In this document: positions 1 through 7,316 of the stretch, in pieces | Layout: each line of letters opens with the position of its first letter | Position numbering within the stretch: the first letter of the stretch is position 1 | Origin: Clostridia bacterium | Lineage (GTDB): Bacteria; Bacillota; DSM-521; Neomoorellales; SLTJ01 | Assembly: GCA_014360105.1 (NCBI GenBank) | Contig: JACIYD010000003.1 | Coordinates: 1 to 15,653 of the forward strand | Direction: 5' to 3' | DNA length: 15,653 bases | Made by a program: the position numbers and the translations under genes | Notes under the pieces: model-generated | The model's database searches: none | What the model saw: the letters and a program-made list of their open reading frames with translations, nothing else | What the model was told of the DNA's origin: nothing

Positions 1-84
1 GTGCACGAAGACGTCGCCGCCGTCATCGCGCTCGATGAAACCGTAGCCCTTCTCCTGGTTGAACCACTTGACCCTACCGTGCAT
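1..84 (-). CDS. Cold-shock protein, CspA family (3' end outside window)
   Basis: The 28 visible residues form the N-terminus of a cold-shock domain: a GRVKWFN strand and a KGYGFIE motif (RNP1), then DVFVH (start of RNP2). Family members are about 66-residue single-stranded RNA/DNA-binding OB-fold proteins that melt mRNA structure in the cytoplasm. The remaining ~38 residues lie outside the window. Two in-frame ATGs exist, at 93 and 84. I chose 84 because it gives the canonical family N-terminus and lies 10 nt after AGGAGG, whereas the ATG at 93 almost touches the Shine-Dalgarno. It is transcribed away from the kinase gene, from a strong promoter with a long leader (separate entries). Confidence 0.93.
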   Translation of the reverse strand, partial: MHGRVKWFNQEKGYGFIERDDGGDVFVH

Positions 85-173
85 TAAAGCCATTCCTCCT
101 AAAGAAATTTCCCCTGTGACCTCGGCCACCCCGCGAGGATACCGCCCGGCGCGCTTTCCCCGGTCCGGCCAGG

Positions 174-208
174 AAAAAGCACTCCATTTAACGCCTTCCC
201 TGGGAGTG
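174..208 (-). promoter_or_regulatory. Hairpin plus T-run in the cold-shock gene leader
   Basis: Read on the minus strand, CACTCC (203-208) pairs with GGAGTG (180-185) across a 17-nt loop, and the right arm is followed by C and five Ts (174-178). The shape resembles a weak intrinsic terminator or attenuator inside the transcribed leader. An alternative pairing GCACT/AGTGC (210-214 with 179-183) competes with it. A regulatory role is inference; the stem is only 6 bp. Confidence 0.35.
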
Positions 209-233
209 TAGTGCCTTGCTCACAAGCGCCTTA

Positions 234-262
234 AGTCTAGCACAGCCCCCGCCGTTTGTCAA
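234..262 (-). promoter_or_regulatory. Sigma-A promoter of the cold-shock gene
   Basis: On the minus strand TTGACA (257-262) is followed after exactly 17 nt by TAGACT (234-239). Six of six and four of six positions match the housekeeping consensus. Transcription would start near 227, giving a leader of about 140 nt before the ATG at 84. Long structured leaders are typical of cold-shock genes. Confidence 0.8.
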
Positions 263-328
263 GGAATCGGTCGAAATTGAACCGGGTCGGCAGGTATTTC
301 GCAGCGCGCGTTTAATAAATTCATCCGG

Positions 329-2092
329 GTGAGACCAACGGTGGCGCAGAACCTTTCCTTAAAGCAAACACGTCCTAACGCGGCCCGGGAAAACGAAGAA
401 GGCCGTACGGGAGAGCCCCTGCCCACCCTGCTTCTCGTCTACCGCAGCAGCAGTTTTTTCCGCTTCGGGAAGCACCTGCGGGCGGCTCTCGAAGGTGTGC
501 TGTCGACGGCCACCGCCTACTTCGGCTTTCGGCAGGCCCATCTCGTGCTTTTGCGCGGCAACCGTAAGCCCATTTACCTCCAGGCGGGACAGTCCGGCGA
601 CCGCTCCGGCGAACCCTGCCTGGCTTATTTTGAGCGTAAACGGGAGGCCCCTCTTCTGGCCGGTCTTTACCCGGCGGCCAGCACCAACCTGCCCATGATC
701 CTCCGGGCCGGAGATCCGGTAGGAGTGATCGAATTGGGCGTCTTTCACCAGGACCCCGATCAGGCAAGGGCCCTGCTGAACAAGGCCATCCCGCTGGCAC
801 GGCACATTGCCGACCTCATTCAGGACTCCTTGCTCCGCTCCCAGAAACAACCGAACTTGCGCCGGCTGGCCGTCTGGCTGGAAACGGTGAGCGCCATCAG
901 CTCTACACTGGACATCAAGCAGGTGCTCCACCTGGTAACCCAATTGGCGGCAGACCTCTTGAGGGGTCGCTGCTCCATCGTTCTCCTTGAGGAAGAGACC
1001 GGCATCCTCATCCCGGAGGTGGCAGTCGGCGCTTACGACCCGGTGCTAAAGAAAAAGTTCAAGGCCCTCAGGGGCCAGCCACCTTTCCCCGCCATCAGCC
1101 GCGCCATCAAAACGCAGCGGCCGGTAGTAGTTACGCCGGAAAACATGGATGAGATGGTACCCCCTGACCTTGCCCAGACCTTCGAACTGCACTGGTCCGT
1201 CTTCGCCCCCATCCTCATCCGCGGCCGGGCGGTGGGGATTATGCAGGTAGACCGGCCGCCTCATCCTTCAGCGCTGCCGGGGACACCCTTTTCCCAGGAA
1301 GAAATTGAAATCATCGCCGCCATGGCCAAGGAAACCGGCATCGCCCTGGAAAATGCTCAACTGGTGCAAGCGCTTGAACAAAAAGAGCAGCTTTTGCATC
1401 ACCTGGTAAACAAGATTATTACGGCGCAAGAGGACGAACGCAAGCGGGTGGCGGGTGACATCCATGACGGTGTGATTCAGGCGCTGTTGGGCATGTGGTA
1501 CCGCCTGCAGCGCCTCACCTCGCAGTTGGAAAGCATCCGGCCGCAAGACCTGGCACAGGAATTGGCCCGCCTCCGGGACGACATTGGCCGGCAGATCCAG
1601 GACATTCGCCGCATCATCTATAACTTGCGCCCCTTGGTCCTGGACAATTACGGCCTGGTACCGGCAATGCAGGCCTACATCGAATCTTTGCGGGGCGAAC
1701 AGGGTCCGGCCATCGAAATGGTGACCGAGGGCACCGAGCGCCGTCTGCCGCTCAACGTGGAAATCACCCTCTACCGCATCCTGCAGGAGGCGCTGGCCAA
1801 TGCCATCAAGCATGCCCGCGCCAACCGCGTTAAAGTGCGCCTGGTGATGGGGGAGAATAGCGTCACCCTAGAAGTAACAGACGATGGTCTTGGTTTTACG
1901 CCGCCGCCCAACAGTCGGGCCCAGGCCAACAAACACCTCGGGCTGGCAAGCATTGAGGAAAGGGTACTCCTTTTGGGCGGCACCTGCCAAATCCATTCGC
2001 GGCCGGGCCACGGCACCGCGGTACTGGTAAACATCCCCCTGAGCGGCAGCGAGCAGAAGGCCATGACCAAACCGCCCTTAGCCATGCCGTAA
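329..2092 (+). CDS. Soluble sensor histidine kinase, NarL/DegS type, with GAF domain(s)
   Basis: A 587-residue kinase with no membrane segment or signal peptide, so a cytoplasmic sensor. Residues ~30-170 look like a degenerate GAF domain and ~185-345 are a clearer GAF domain. A coiled linker leads to HisKA_3 (about 366-435) with the phospho-accepting His379 in the DIHDG motif. The C-terminal HATPase_c domain (about 470-575) has the N-box Asn491 and the G1 box DDGLGF from Asp518, then a HLGLASIEER-type G2 region. All catalytic motifs are intact. The start is GTG at 329; the only other nearby in-frame start is GTG at 341, and neither has a clear Shine-Dalgarno. The response regulator follows 48 nt later, so the two are probably one operon. 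The signal is unknown; GAF domains often bind small ligands, haem or Fe-S clusters, but no Cys-rich motif is obvious. Confidence 0.93.
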   Translation: MRPTVAQNLSLKQTRPNAARENEEGRTGEPLPTLLLVYRSSSFFRFGKHLRAALEGVLSTATAYFGFRQAHLVLLRGNRKPIYLQAGQSGDRSGEPCLAYFERKREAPLLAGLYPAASTNLPMILRAGDPVGVIELGVFHQDPDQARALLNKAIPLARHIADLIQDSLLRSQKQPNLRRLAVWLETVSAISSTLDIKQVLHLVTQLAADLLRGRCSIVLLEEETGILIPEVAVGAYDPVLKKKFKALRGQPPFPAISRAIKTQRPVVVTPENMDEMVPPDLAQTFELHWSVFAPILIRGRAVGIMQVDRPPHPSALPGTPFSQEEIEIIAAMAKETGIALENAQLVQALEQKEQLLHHLVNKIITAQEDERKRVAGDIHDGVIQALLGMWYRLQRLTSQLESIRPQDLAQELARLRDDIGRQIQDIRRIIYNLRPLVLDNYGLVPAMQAYIESLRGEQGPAIEMVTEGTERRLPLNVEITLYRILQEALANAIKHARANRVKVRLVMGENSVTLEVTDDGLGFTPPPNSRAQANKHLGLASIEERVLLLGGTCQIHSRPGHGTAVLVNIPLSGSEQKAMTKPPLAMP

Positions 2093-2140
2093 GCACGACG
2101 GGCGGTTGCCCATCGGGTCGCGTTTAAGGAGGAAGGTTAC

Positions 2141-2812
2141 ATGGCGGTACGTGTGATGGTAGTGGACGACCACCCCATGGTACGGGAAGGCTTGGTGGCC
2201 ATGCTCTCCCCGTACAAGGATATCGAGCTGGTGGCCACCTGTGCCGATGGTCGGGAAGCGGTGGCCGCGGCGCAGTCCACTAATCCCGACGTCATTCTCA
2301 TGGACATTAAAATGGGCGGGCTCAATGGATTTGAAACGACAAAGCTCATCTTGAGCGAACGGCCGGCCACGAAGGTGATCTTCCTCACCATCTTCGAAGA
2401 CGCCGAATCCATCCGCCAGGCACTGCAGGCGGGCGGCAGTGGCTATATCCTGAAGCAGGTAACCCAAGATAAGCTTGCCGAGGCCATTCACCGTGCTTAC
2501 CGCGGGGAAAAGGTCATCGATCCGGACCTCCTCGGGCACGTAGTCAGCGATTACGCGCGCCTTGCCCAGGGGGCACCGCTACCCGGTACCCACCCGCCGA
2601 AAGCAGGACTAAGTGAGGAACTTACCGTCCGTGAAAAGGAGATCCTGAACTATTTGGTCCAGGGCCTCACCAATAAGGAAATCGCGGCTGCCACCCATCT
2701 GGCCACGGATACGATCAAAACCCACTTGCGTAACATTTACCGCAAGTTGGGCGTCAAGAATCGTTCGCAGGCCATCTCGGCCACCCTGAAGCTTACCGGC
2801 CGACGCCAATAA
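2141..2812 (+). CDS. Two-component response regulator, NarL/FixJ (LuxR-HTH) family
   Basis: A 223-residue regulator. The receiver domain (1-120) carries the acidic pair Asp9/Asp10, the phospho-acceptor Asp55 in LMDIKMGG, Thr83 and Lys105, so it should be phosphorylatable. The LuxR-type helix-turn-helix lies at about 160-218, with the signature LTVREKEIL and recognition region ATDTIKTHLRNIYRKL. The ATG is preceded at 8 nt by a strong AAGGAGG (2126-2132). It sits directly downstream of the histidine kinase and is almost certainly its partner: a phosphorylated dimer would bind DNA and control transcription. The target genes cannot be told from the window. The gene ends at a strong hairpin terminator. 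Confidence 0.95.
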   Translation: MAVRVMVVDDHPMVREGLVAMLSPYKDIELVATCADGREAVAAAQSTNPDVILMDIKMGGLNGFETTKLILSERPATKVIFLTIFEDAESIRQALQAGGSGYILKQVTQDKLAEAIHRAYRGEKVIDPDLLGHVVSDYARLAQGAPLPGTHPPKAGLSEELTVREKEILNYLVQGLTNKEIAAATHLATDTIKTHLRNIYRKLGVKNRSQAISATLKLTGRRQ

Positions 2813-2822
2813 GGAAAGAAGG

Positions 2823-2861
2823 AGCCGGCAGCCGCCGCATCCAATAGGGCTACCGGCTTTT
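2823..2861 (+). terminator. Rho-independent terminator after the response regulator, probably bidirectional
   Basis: AGCCGGCAGCC (2823-2833) pairs with GGCTACCGGCT (2848-2858), with one mismatch, and is followed by TTTT (2858-2861) on the plus strand. On the minus strand the same hairpin is followed by a pyrimidine-rich CCTTCTTTCC tract, so it may also stop the convergent LysM transcript. Confidence 0.75.
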
Positions 2862-2893
2862 CGCGTGGCCAACCCCCTTGGGGAGCAAGTACC

Positions 2894-3148
2894 CTATTTT
2901 GCCTCGAAGAAGTCAGGGTCATCGCGCCTCGGGCGGCGCGGGCAAGGAATGACGACGATCTGCCCGACCTGCAAGTTTTCCGGGTCGGCGCAAGGGTTGA
3001 GCCGGACGATTTCGTTGACGTCCACCCCATAGCGGCGTGCCAGGTTAAAGAAGGTGTCATCCCTTTGAATCACATGAAGAATGAAGCGCCGGAACATGAA
3101 GGTCCACATATCGTCCCAGCGTTCCCAGAGAGCTTCTCCTTCGGGCAC
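2894..3148 (-). CDS. Small LysM-domain protein
   Basis: An 84-residue protein with one LysM domain at about residues 24-69: an LHVIQRDDTFFNLARRYGV-type start, DVNEIVRLNP in the middle and the terminal LQVGQIVVIP. LysM binds N-acetylglucosamine polymers such as peptidoglycan. No signal peptide is visible, so if it reaches the wall or the spore envelope it does so without Sec export; many small spore coat and cortex LysM proteins share this trait. The tail is charged (RRPRRDD). The start is GTG, 7 nt after AGGAGGG (3156-3162). The gene is downstream of comEC but separated from it by a terminator, so it probably has its own promoter. A spore-coat role is inference. Confidence 0.8.
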   Translation of the reverse strand: MPEGEALWERWDDMWTFMFRRFILHVIQRDDTFFNLARRYGVDVNEIVRLNPCADPENLQVGQIVVIPCPRRPRRDDPDFFEAK

Positions 3149-3191
3149 TGCTTTTCCCTCCTTTCTCTTGCCACTTTATGCAGGAAATAGC

Positions 3192-3222
3192 AAAAAGGTG
3201 CCGTGGCTAAGCGACGGCACCT
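3192..3222 (-). terminator. Rho-independent terminator of comEC
   Basis: A perfect 9-bp stem, AGGTGCCGT with ACGGCACCT (3196-3204 and 3214-3222), has a 9-nt loop and is followed on the minus strand by five Ts. It lies 25 nt beyond the comEC stop codon and separates comEC from the LysM gene. Confidence 0.85.
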
Positions 3223-3247
3223 ACCGCATTGCTTGCGGCGGCACGCA

Positions 3248-5833
3248 TTACAATGTTGAGAGGAACGGCCGTATGATCAGCTTTTTCCCATCCGTAAGGA
3301 TGGTGACCGCGCCGTCCCGGTCTGTGCGGTAAACAGGAATGTTTCGCTCCTGCCAGTAGCGCAACACTGAGGGCGAAGGGTGGCCGAACTCGTTCCGTCC
3401 CACCTGAATTACGGCCAGGCGAGGCGCCGCCGCCGCGAGGAACGGCTCCTCCAGGCCATGTGGGCTGCCGTGGTGGGGCACCTTGAAAACAGTACTCTTG
3501 AGATCGTGCGGTGTACAAGCTCCAAGAAGTTCGGTCATCCCCGCCGCCTCGAGATCCCCGGTGAAAAGAAAGCTGATTTCGCCTCTCTCCAGCTTGAGCA
3601 CCAGGGAAAGGTTGTTGTCCGGCCGCCGGCTCCCGGAGAGGGCGCCGTTGCCCGCCGCCTCATCCTTTGGGGCCGGTTCTGGGGGGTGGAGCACGGTCAG
3701 GCGCAGCTCGGGTTCGAGTTGCAGAAGTGACCCGCGGGTCACTTCACGGTAGGGAATGCCCCGCTCGCACAGGAAGGTAAGAAACTCTGTATAACCCTGA
3801 CCGAAAAGAGAGGGCGGCGGCAGGACCACCAGCGAGGCCGGGAGATGGCGGAGTACGCCAAAGAGTCCCTGTAAGTGGTCGGCGTCCGGGTGGGTGCTGA
3901 CCACAAGGTCGAGCCGCTTCACCCCCCGGCGCACCAAATAAGGAAGCACGACCTTTTCCCCCACATCAAAGGTGTGCTTCCGGCCGGCAGGGGTACCGCC
4001 GGCGTCGATCAGGAGGTTTGTCCCGGCCGGGGTACGAACGTAAGTGGCGTCGCCCTGGCCTACATCGAGAAAAACTACCTCCAGGATACCGGGCCGCCCC
4101 GGCGCGAGCCGCCAGGCAGTAAGGACGAGGCAAGGCAAGAGGCCGAGAACGAAGATGAGGGCCGGCCGTTTTGCGGCGAACAGCGGCCGCAGGGCCGCAC
4201 GACGCAGCCGCAGTTCTGGCAAGGCAGCGAGAAGTCCCAGATAGCCAAGGCCGCTCCACCAGGGTGGGCTAGCGACGGCCAGGACTACGCCCGGTGTGCC
4301 TGCCAGGACGGCGAGGCTTTCGCTGAGGCCGTAAAGCAGTCCGCCGCAGGCGAGGGCAAGAGAGGAAGCGAGTGCGGGCAAGAGCAAGGAAGCAAAAAGA
4401 AGCAGCAGGCCGAGGACGGTTACCGCGCCGATGACCGGCAGCACGAGCAGGTTGGCCAGCAGCGCCCCGAGGGAAACAATGTTGAAGTATAAGGCCGTAT
4501 GCCAGAGAACGGCGACCTGGGCCGCCAGGGTCGCCGTGAGGTAACGCCGCCAGGGGGGCAGGAAGCCAAGAAGATCGTCCAAGAGCGGCTGAAGATAGAT
4601 CATGCCCCAGGTCGCCAGGAAGGAAAGCTGGAAGCCCGGGCCGAGGAGCTCATAAGGCCGCCAGAAAAGAATGGCCAGGGCGGCGGCGGCGAGGGCGCTC
4701 AGGGAATCGTTTTCCTCACCGACGGCGGCCGCACCCAGGCCCACCAGGGCCATCACCCCCGCCCGCGTCACCGAGGGTGCGAAAGCGGTAAGGCTCATGT
4801 AAAAGAGTACCAAGAAGGCGCCAAGGAAAAAGCGGCCCCAGGCACCTAGGCAGAAAACGCGGGCAAGGGCCAGGGCGAGGAGAAGGACAAAACCCACCTG
4901 CTGGCCGCTGACGGCAAAGACATGATAGACGCCGAGGCTGCGGTATACCTCCACGTCTTCTTCCTCAAGCCGCTCCTGGTCGCCGAAAAGGATGGCCGCC
5001 AGGATACCGGCCTCCCGCGGCGGCAGGGTCCCCTCAATGGCGGCCAGCGCCCGCGCCTTGGCAGTGCACACCAGCTCCATAAAGGGGCTGGCGGGCCGGT
5101 GGCCGAGCAGCCGCACGTTTTCGGGTTCCACACCCATGCGGGTAAATACGCCGCGGCGGGCAAGGTAGGTGCGGTAGTCGAACTCGCCGGGGTTGCGGGC
5201 GGTAGGGGGTAGCTCAAGCTGCCCGTGGATTTCCAGCACGTCGCCGTAGCGGTAAGGCGGGCCGGTGGCGGCGGAGTTCCCGCCAGTACCGACGCTTGTC
5301 CCGTTTTCAGCGCGGCCGGACCCGTCCGCACCGTGCGCCTCCCCGCGGGGCCGGTAAACGCTGACCTCGACCTTCTCCCTAACCGCCTCGCGCCGGTCCC
5401 CCTGGCGCACTTCCCAGGCTTCAAGGACATAGACGGTGCGGTTCTTGTACACCCGCGGCTCTTCCGTTACCCGGCCGATTAAGTCGAGGTAGGTGTCGAG
5501 GTCGTCGAGCAGGCTGGAGCGCTTCTGGGCCAGATCAAGCCTGCCCCAGGCAGCGCCGAGGAAGAAAAACAGGGCCGCAAGCAAGAGCGGAGCTAATGGC
5601 CCTGGCAGGAAACTCCACCCGGTGGCACCCCCGCCGCCATTTCCTTCTCCAGAGTTTGTTTTTCCTCCAGGTCCGCCGCGGCCGTCGCTCCAGAAGGCCA
5701 AGCCTAAAACCAGGACAACGCCGGCCAGGGCCACTGCCAGGCCTATAAGGCTTAAGGGCCAGGAAGAATAATAAGCCGCCGCAATGCCGGCGGCAAAGAC
5801 CATTGCGATTACAACTAAAGGGCGCGTTCTCAT
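3248..5833 (-). CDS. comEC: ComEC/Rec2-type DNA internalization protein
   Basis: An 861-residue polytopic membrane protein with full ComEC architecture. N-terminal membrane segments (about 5-24, 27-47, 79-96) surround a Gly-rich linker, followed by a soluble DUF4131/OB-like region (about 100-240). The Competence domain, with many membrane segments, spans about 250-580. The C-terminal metallo-beta-lactamase-like domain starts near LDVGQGD (589-595) and contains DAGG, the metal site HPDADH (648-653), FTGDLE and PHHG. In competent bacteria ComEC forms the channel that carries single-stranded DNA into the cytoplasm, and the C-terminal domain is thought to degrade the other strand. Length and motifs are complete, so the protein looks functional. 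The start is ATG with a weak AGGCAAAG upstream. No comEA is adjacent; a repeat region lies upstream instead, which is unusual. Confidence 0.95.
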   Translation of the reverse strand: MRTRPLVVIAMVFAAGIAAAYYSSWPLSLIGLAVALAGVVLVLGLAFWSDGRGGPGGKTNSGEGNGGGGATGWSFLPGPLAPLLLAALFFFLGAAWGRLDLAQKRSSLLDDLDTYLDLIGRVTEEPRVYKNRTVYVLEAWEVRQGDRREAVREKVEVSVYRPRGEAHGADGSGRAENGTSVGTGGNSAATGPPYRYGDVLEIHGQLELPPTARNPGEFDYRTYLARRGVFTRMGVEPENVRLLGHRPASPFMELVCTAKARALAAIEGTLPPREAGILAAILFGDQERLEEEDVEVYRSLGVYHVFAVSGQQVGFVLLLALALARVFCLGAWGRFFLGAFLVLFYMSLTAFAPSVTRAGVMALVGLGAAAVGEENDSLSALAAAALAILFWRPYELLGPGFQLSFLATWGMIYLQPLLDDLLGFLPPWRRYLTATLAAQVAVLWHTALYFNIVSLGALLANLLVLPVIGAVTVLGLLLLFASLLLPALASSLALACGGLLYGLSESLAVLAGTPGVVLAVASPPWWSGLGYLGLLAALPELRLRRAALRPLFAAKRPALIFVLGLLPCLVLTAWRLAPGRPGILEVVFLDVGQGDATYVRTPAGTNLLIDAGGTPAGRKHTFDVGEKVVLPYLVRRGVKRLDLVVSTHPDADHLQGLFGVLRHLPASLVVLPPPSLFGQGYTEFLTFLCERGIPYREVTRGSLLQLEPELRLTVLHPPEPAPKDEAAGNGALSGSRRPDNNLSLVLKLERGEISFLFTGDLEAAGMTELLGACTPHDLKSTVFKVPHHGSPHGLEEPFLAAAAPRLAVIQVGRNEFGHPSPSVLRYWQERNIPVYRTDRDGAVTILTDGKKLIIRPFLSTL

Positions 5834-6049
5834 CTTTGCCTATAAGCGGCCCGGTTTTGCTTGACTGCCGAGGGCCCCACAGTTGGTCTGAGCCTCTATC
5901 TGCCCCAGCGAGCCCCTCGCCTGCGCCTGGCGGCCGCTATAGGACAGAAGAATTCGCCACAACGGTAGGATTTTCCTGCCGTCTTCTCCATAGGGCTCAA
6001 CTATTTCGCTACGCCGGCCAGCCACTCCTCGGGTGTAAGAACCAGCACC
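5834..6049. other. Intergenic region upstream of comEC, no convincing gene
   Basis: This 216-base stretch is part of the 691-base gap between comEC and the YhfI-like gene. A 61-codon minus-strand frame (5840-6025) has no recognisable motif and no ribosome binding site. At 6001-6054 a minus-strand frame ends in PGVLVLTPEEWLAGVAK and a stop, which vaguely resembles the tail of PIN-domain toxins. I found no good sigma-A promoter for comEC here. Confidence 0.4.
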
Positions 6050-6506
6050 CCTGGGTTATCCCCAGTTTGCCTCTTGCGGTCTTTGGCTCCCGCTCGTTCC
6101 GTGAGCCTCGCGGGCCGAACTAAGGCTCGCGCTTCGAGCTCCGGCGGGCTCCCGGCCGAGGCGCCCTCCATGGCGCCGCGGCTGCTTCGGCCATCCGTGG
6201 CCTTCGGCCCGCCTCCGCCCTCGCCCTCGCGCGAGTTCGGCTCACCGCGACGCTCAAGTCTCTCGCTGTGAGCCAAAGACCGCCCGACAAAAGTGGGGAT
6301 ACGCCAGGAGGAGACGCTAACCTGTCCCCGTTTTTGGCGGGCGGTCTTTGGCTCGGCGAGGCAAGACTTTAGCACCGCGGCGCCAGGGATGGCGCGCACA
6401 AGCCGCAGCCCCGCCTCAAGCACAACACAAGCCTCAATTCGGCCCACGAGGCTTGCGCCAACGAGGAAGCCAAAGACCGCAAGAGGCAAACTGGGAATAA
6501 CCTAGG
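6050..6506. repeat. Outer terminal inverted repeats, 39 bp each
   Basis: Left arm 6050-6088 and right arm 6468-6506 are inverted copies identical at 37 of 39 positions by hand count. The mismatches are at 6053/6503 and 6060/6496. The arms run from CCTGGGTTAT at the outside to CTTTGGCT at the inside and enclose about 380 bases. Confidence 0.85.
6270..6354. repeat. Inner inverted repeat, 32 bp arms with 21-nt loop
   Basis: Arm 6270-6301 pairs with 6323-6354 at 28 of 32 positions; three of the four mismatches are G-T and would still pair in RNA. The arms share the core GAGCCAAAGACCGCCCG. Transcribed in either direction this would form a long hairpin, and it marks the junction between the two MITE-like units. 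Confidence 0.8.
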
Positions 6507-6524
6507 AGGAGAGGGGTGCCGGGG

Positions 6525-7316
6525 CTAAAAGCGATAAACTTCTCCTTCCCGCGCCAGGATTACCTCCCCACCGAACTCGGTCTGCGCCTCGCGCCGCAAC
6601 TCCTCTAGATCGTATTCTGGCCAGAAGTGGGTAAGGACGAGCCTCTTCACACCCGCCTCCCTCGCCAGCCGTCCCGCTTCCGCCGCGGTGAGATGGTCAC
6701 CCGGTAAGAGGGGCCTGTCCACATTGAGCAGGCTTGCTTCCGCCAGCAACAGATCGGCTCCGGCCGCCAGGTCGGCCAGACCGTCCCACCACGCCGTATC
6801 ACCAGTATAAATCAGGCGCGAGGCACCGAGAACCACTTCCAGGCAGTAGGCGGGCAAAACGTGCCGCGTCCGGTAAAAGCAAACCCTTGCCGCCCCCAAG
6901 TGTGCAGTAAAATCCCCTTCTCCGCCCGCCTTGCCGCCGCAGACCGGGGACAGCTCCTCAATCGCCTGTACCGCAAAGACCTCTTGATAGGAAGAGATCT
7001 GGGTGAACAACTCACGCGGTTCTCCGGGTACATAGAGAGGCAAGGGAGCAACAACGTGTCTGCCAAGCCTATGCCCGGCGCGGGAACGGAGCGCATGACG
7101 CAGGGCGGGCAAATCGTGCCAGTGATCCGGGTGCAGGTGGGAAAGAAGGACGGCGGTCACCGCCTCCAGCGGAACCGCGCCTAGAAGCTTGGCCGCCACA
7201 CCGTGGCCGCAGTCCAGGAGAAGGAAAGACTTACCGTCACCTACGAGGTAGCCGGAACAGGCGCCGCCGGGTATGGGATAGGGTGCCCAACACCCAAGCA
7301 CGTGCAATTCCATCAT
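6525..7316 (-). CDS. MBL-fold metallo-hydrolase, RNase Z-like / YhfI family
   Basis: A 263-residue cytoplasmic protein with a complete single-domain metallo-beta-lactamase fold. The metal-binding motif is His60-x-His62-x-Asp64-His65 in SHLHPDHWHD. Later motifs are a TRHVLPAY histidine, YTGDTAWW (bridging Asp) and LTHFWPEYD (last His). The N-terminus, GCWAPYPIPGGACSGYLV, resembles the YhfI subfamily, which is related to RNase Z and arylsulfatase-like hydrolases; the exact substrate is unknown. Two adjacent ATGs (7316 and 7313) follow a GAGGCGG sequence at suitable distance. The murI frame runs 80 nt into this gene, suggesting co-transcription and translational coupling. The gene ends directly beside the inverted-repeat element, with only a few bases between. 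Confidence 0.88.
   Translation of the reverse strand: MMELHVLGCWAPYPIPGGACSGYLVGDGKSFLLLDCGHGVAAKLLGAVPLEAVTAVLLSHLHPDHWHDLPALRHALRSRAGHRLGRHVVAPLPLYVPGEPRELFTQISSYQEVFAVQAIEELSPVCGGKAGGEGDFTAHLGAARVCFYRTRHVLPAYCLEVVLGASRLIYTGDTAWWDGLADLAAGADLLLAEASLLNVDRPLLPGDHLTAAEAGRLAREAGVKRLVLTHFWPEYDLEELRREAQTEFGGEVILAREGEVYRF

Larger units (their letters stand above)
6042..6522. mobile_element. MITE-like nested inverted-repeat element(s), non-coding
   Basis: Two units lie in tandem. Unit A (6057-6301) begins TATCCCCA and ends TGGGGATA. Unit B (6323-6499) begins TGTCCCCG and ends TGGGAATA. Each unit has the core GCGGTCTTTGGCT inverted at its two ends, giving four copies: 6076-6088 (+), 6271-6283 (-), 6341-6353 (+) and 6468-6480 (-). 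The outermost ends match over 39 bases, and after a 5-nt insertion a further 11 bases pair (6042-6052 with 6512-6522). No transposase is present. Interiors are very GC-rich and full of small hairpins (e.g. GCGCCA/TGGCGC, AAGCCTC/GAGGCTT, GGCTCAC/GTGAGCC). The best reading is a non-autonomous MITE-type insertion, perhaps two related copies. I found no convincing target-site duplication. A structured RNA is the alternative. Confidence 0.6.

Noticed and set aside
2871..2885. CCCCAAGGGG palindrome as a LysM gene terminator
   Set aside because: The loop would be only 2 nt and no T-run follows.
3875..4492. 205-codon plus-strand open frame
   Set aside because: It is antisense to comEC and is Gln/Arg/Glu-rich as expected from the reverse of hydrophobic codons.
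6001..6489. 162-codon minus-strand open frame across the repeat region
   Set aside because: It lies almost wholly in the inverted-repeat element, is dominated by low-complexity Arg/Gly/Glu-rich sequence, has no ribosome binding site and no domain. Long stop-free frames are common in GC-rich DNA.
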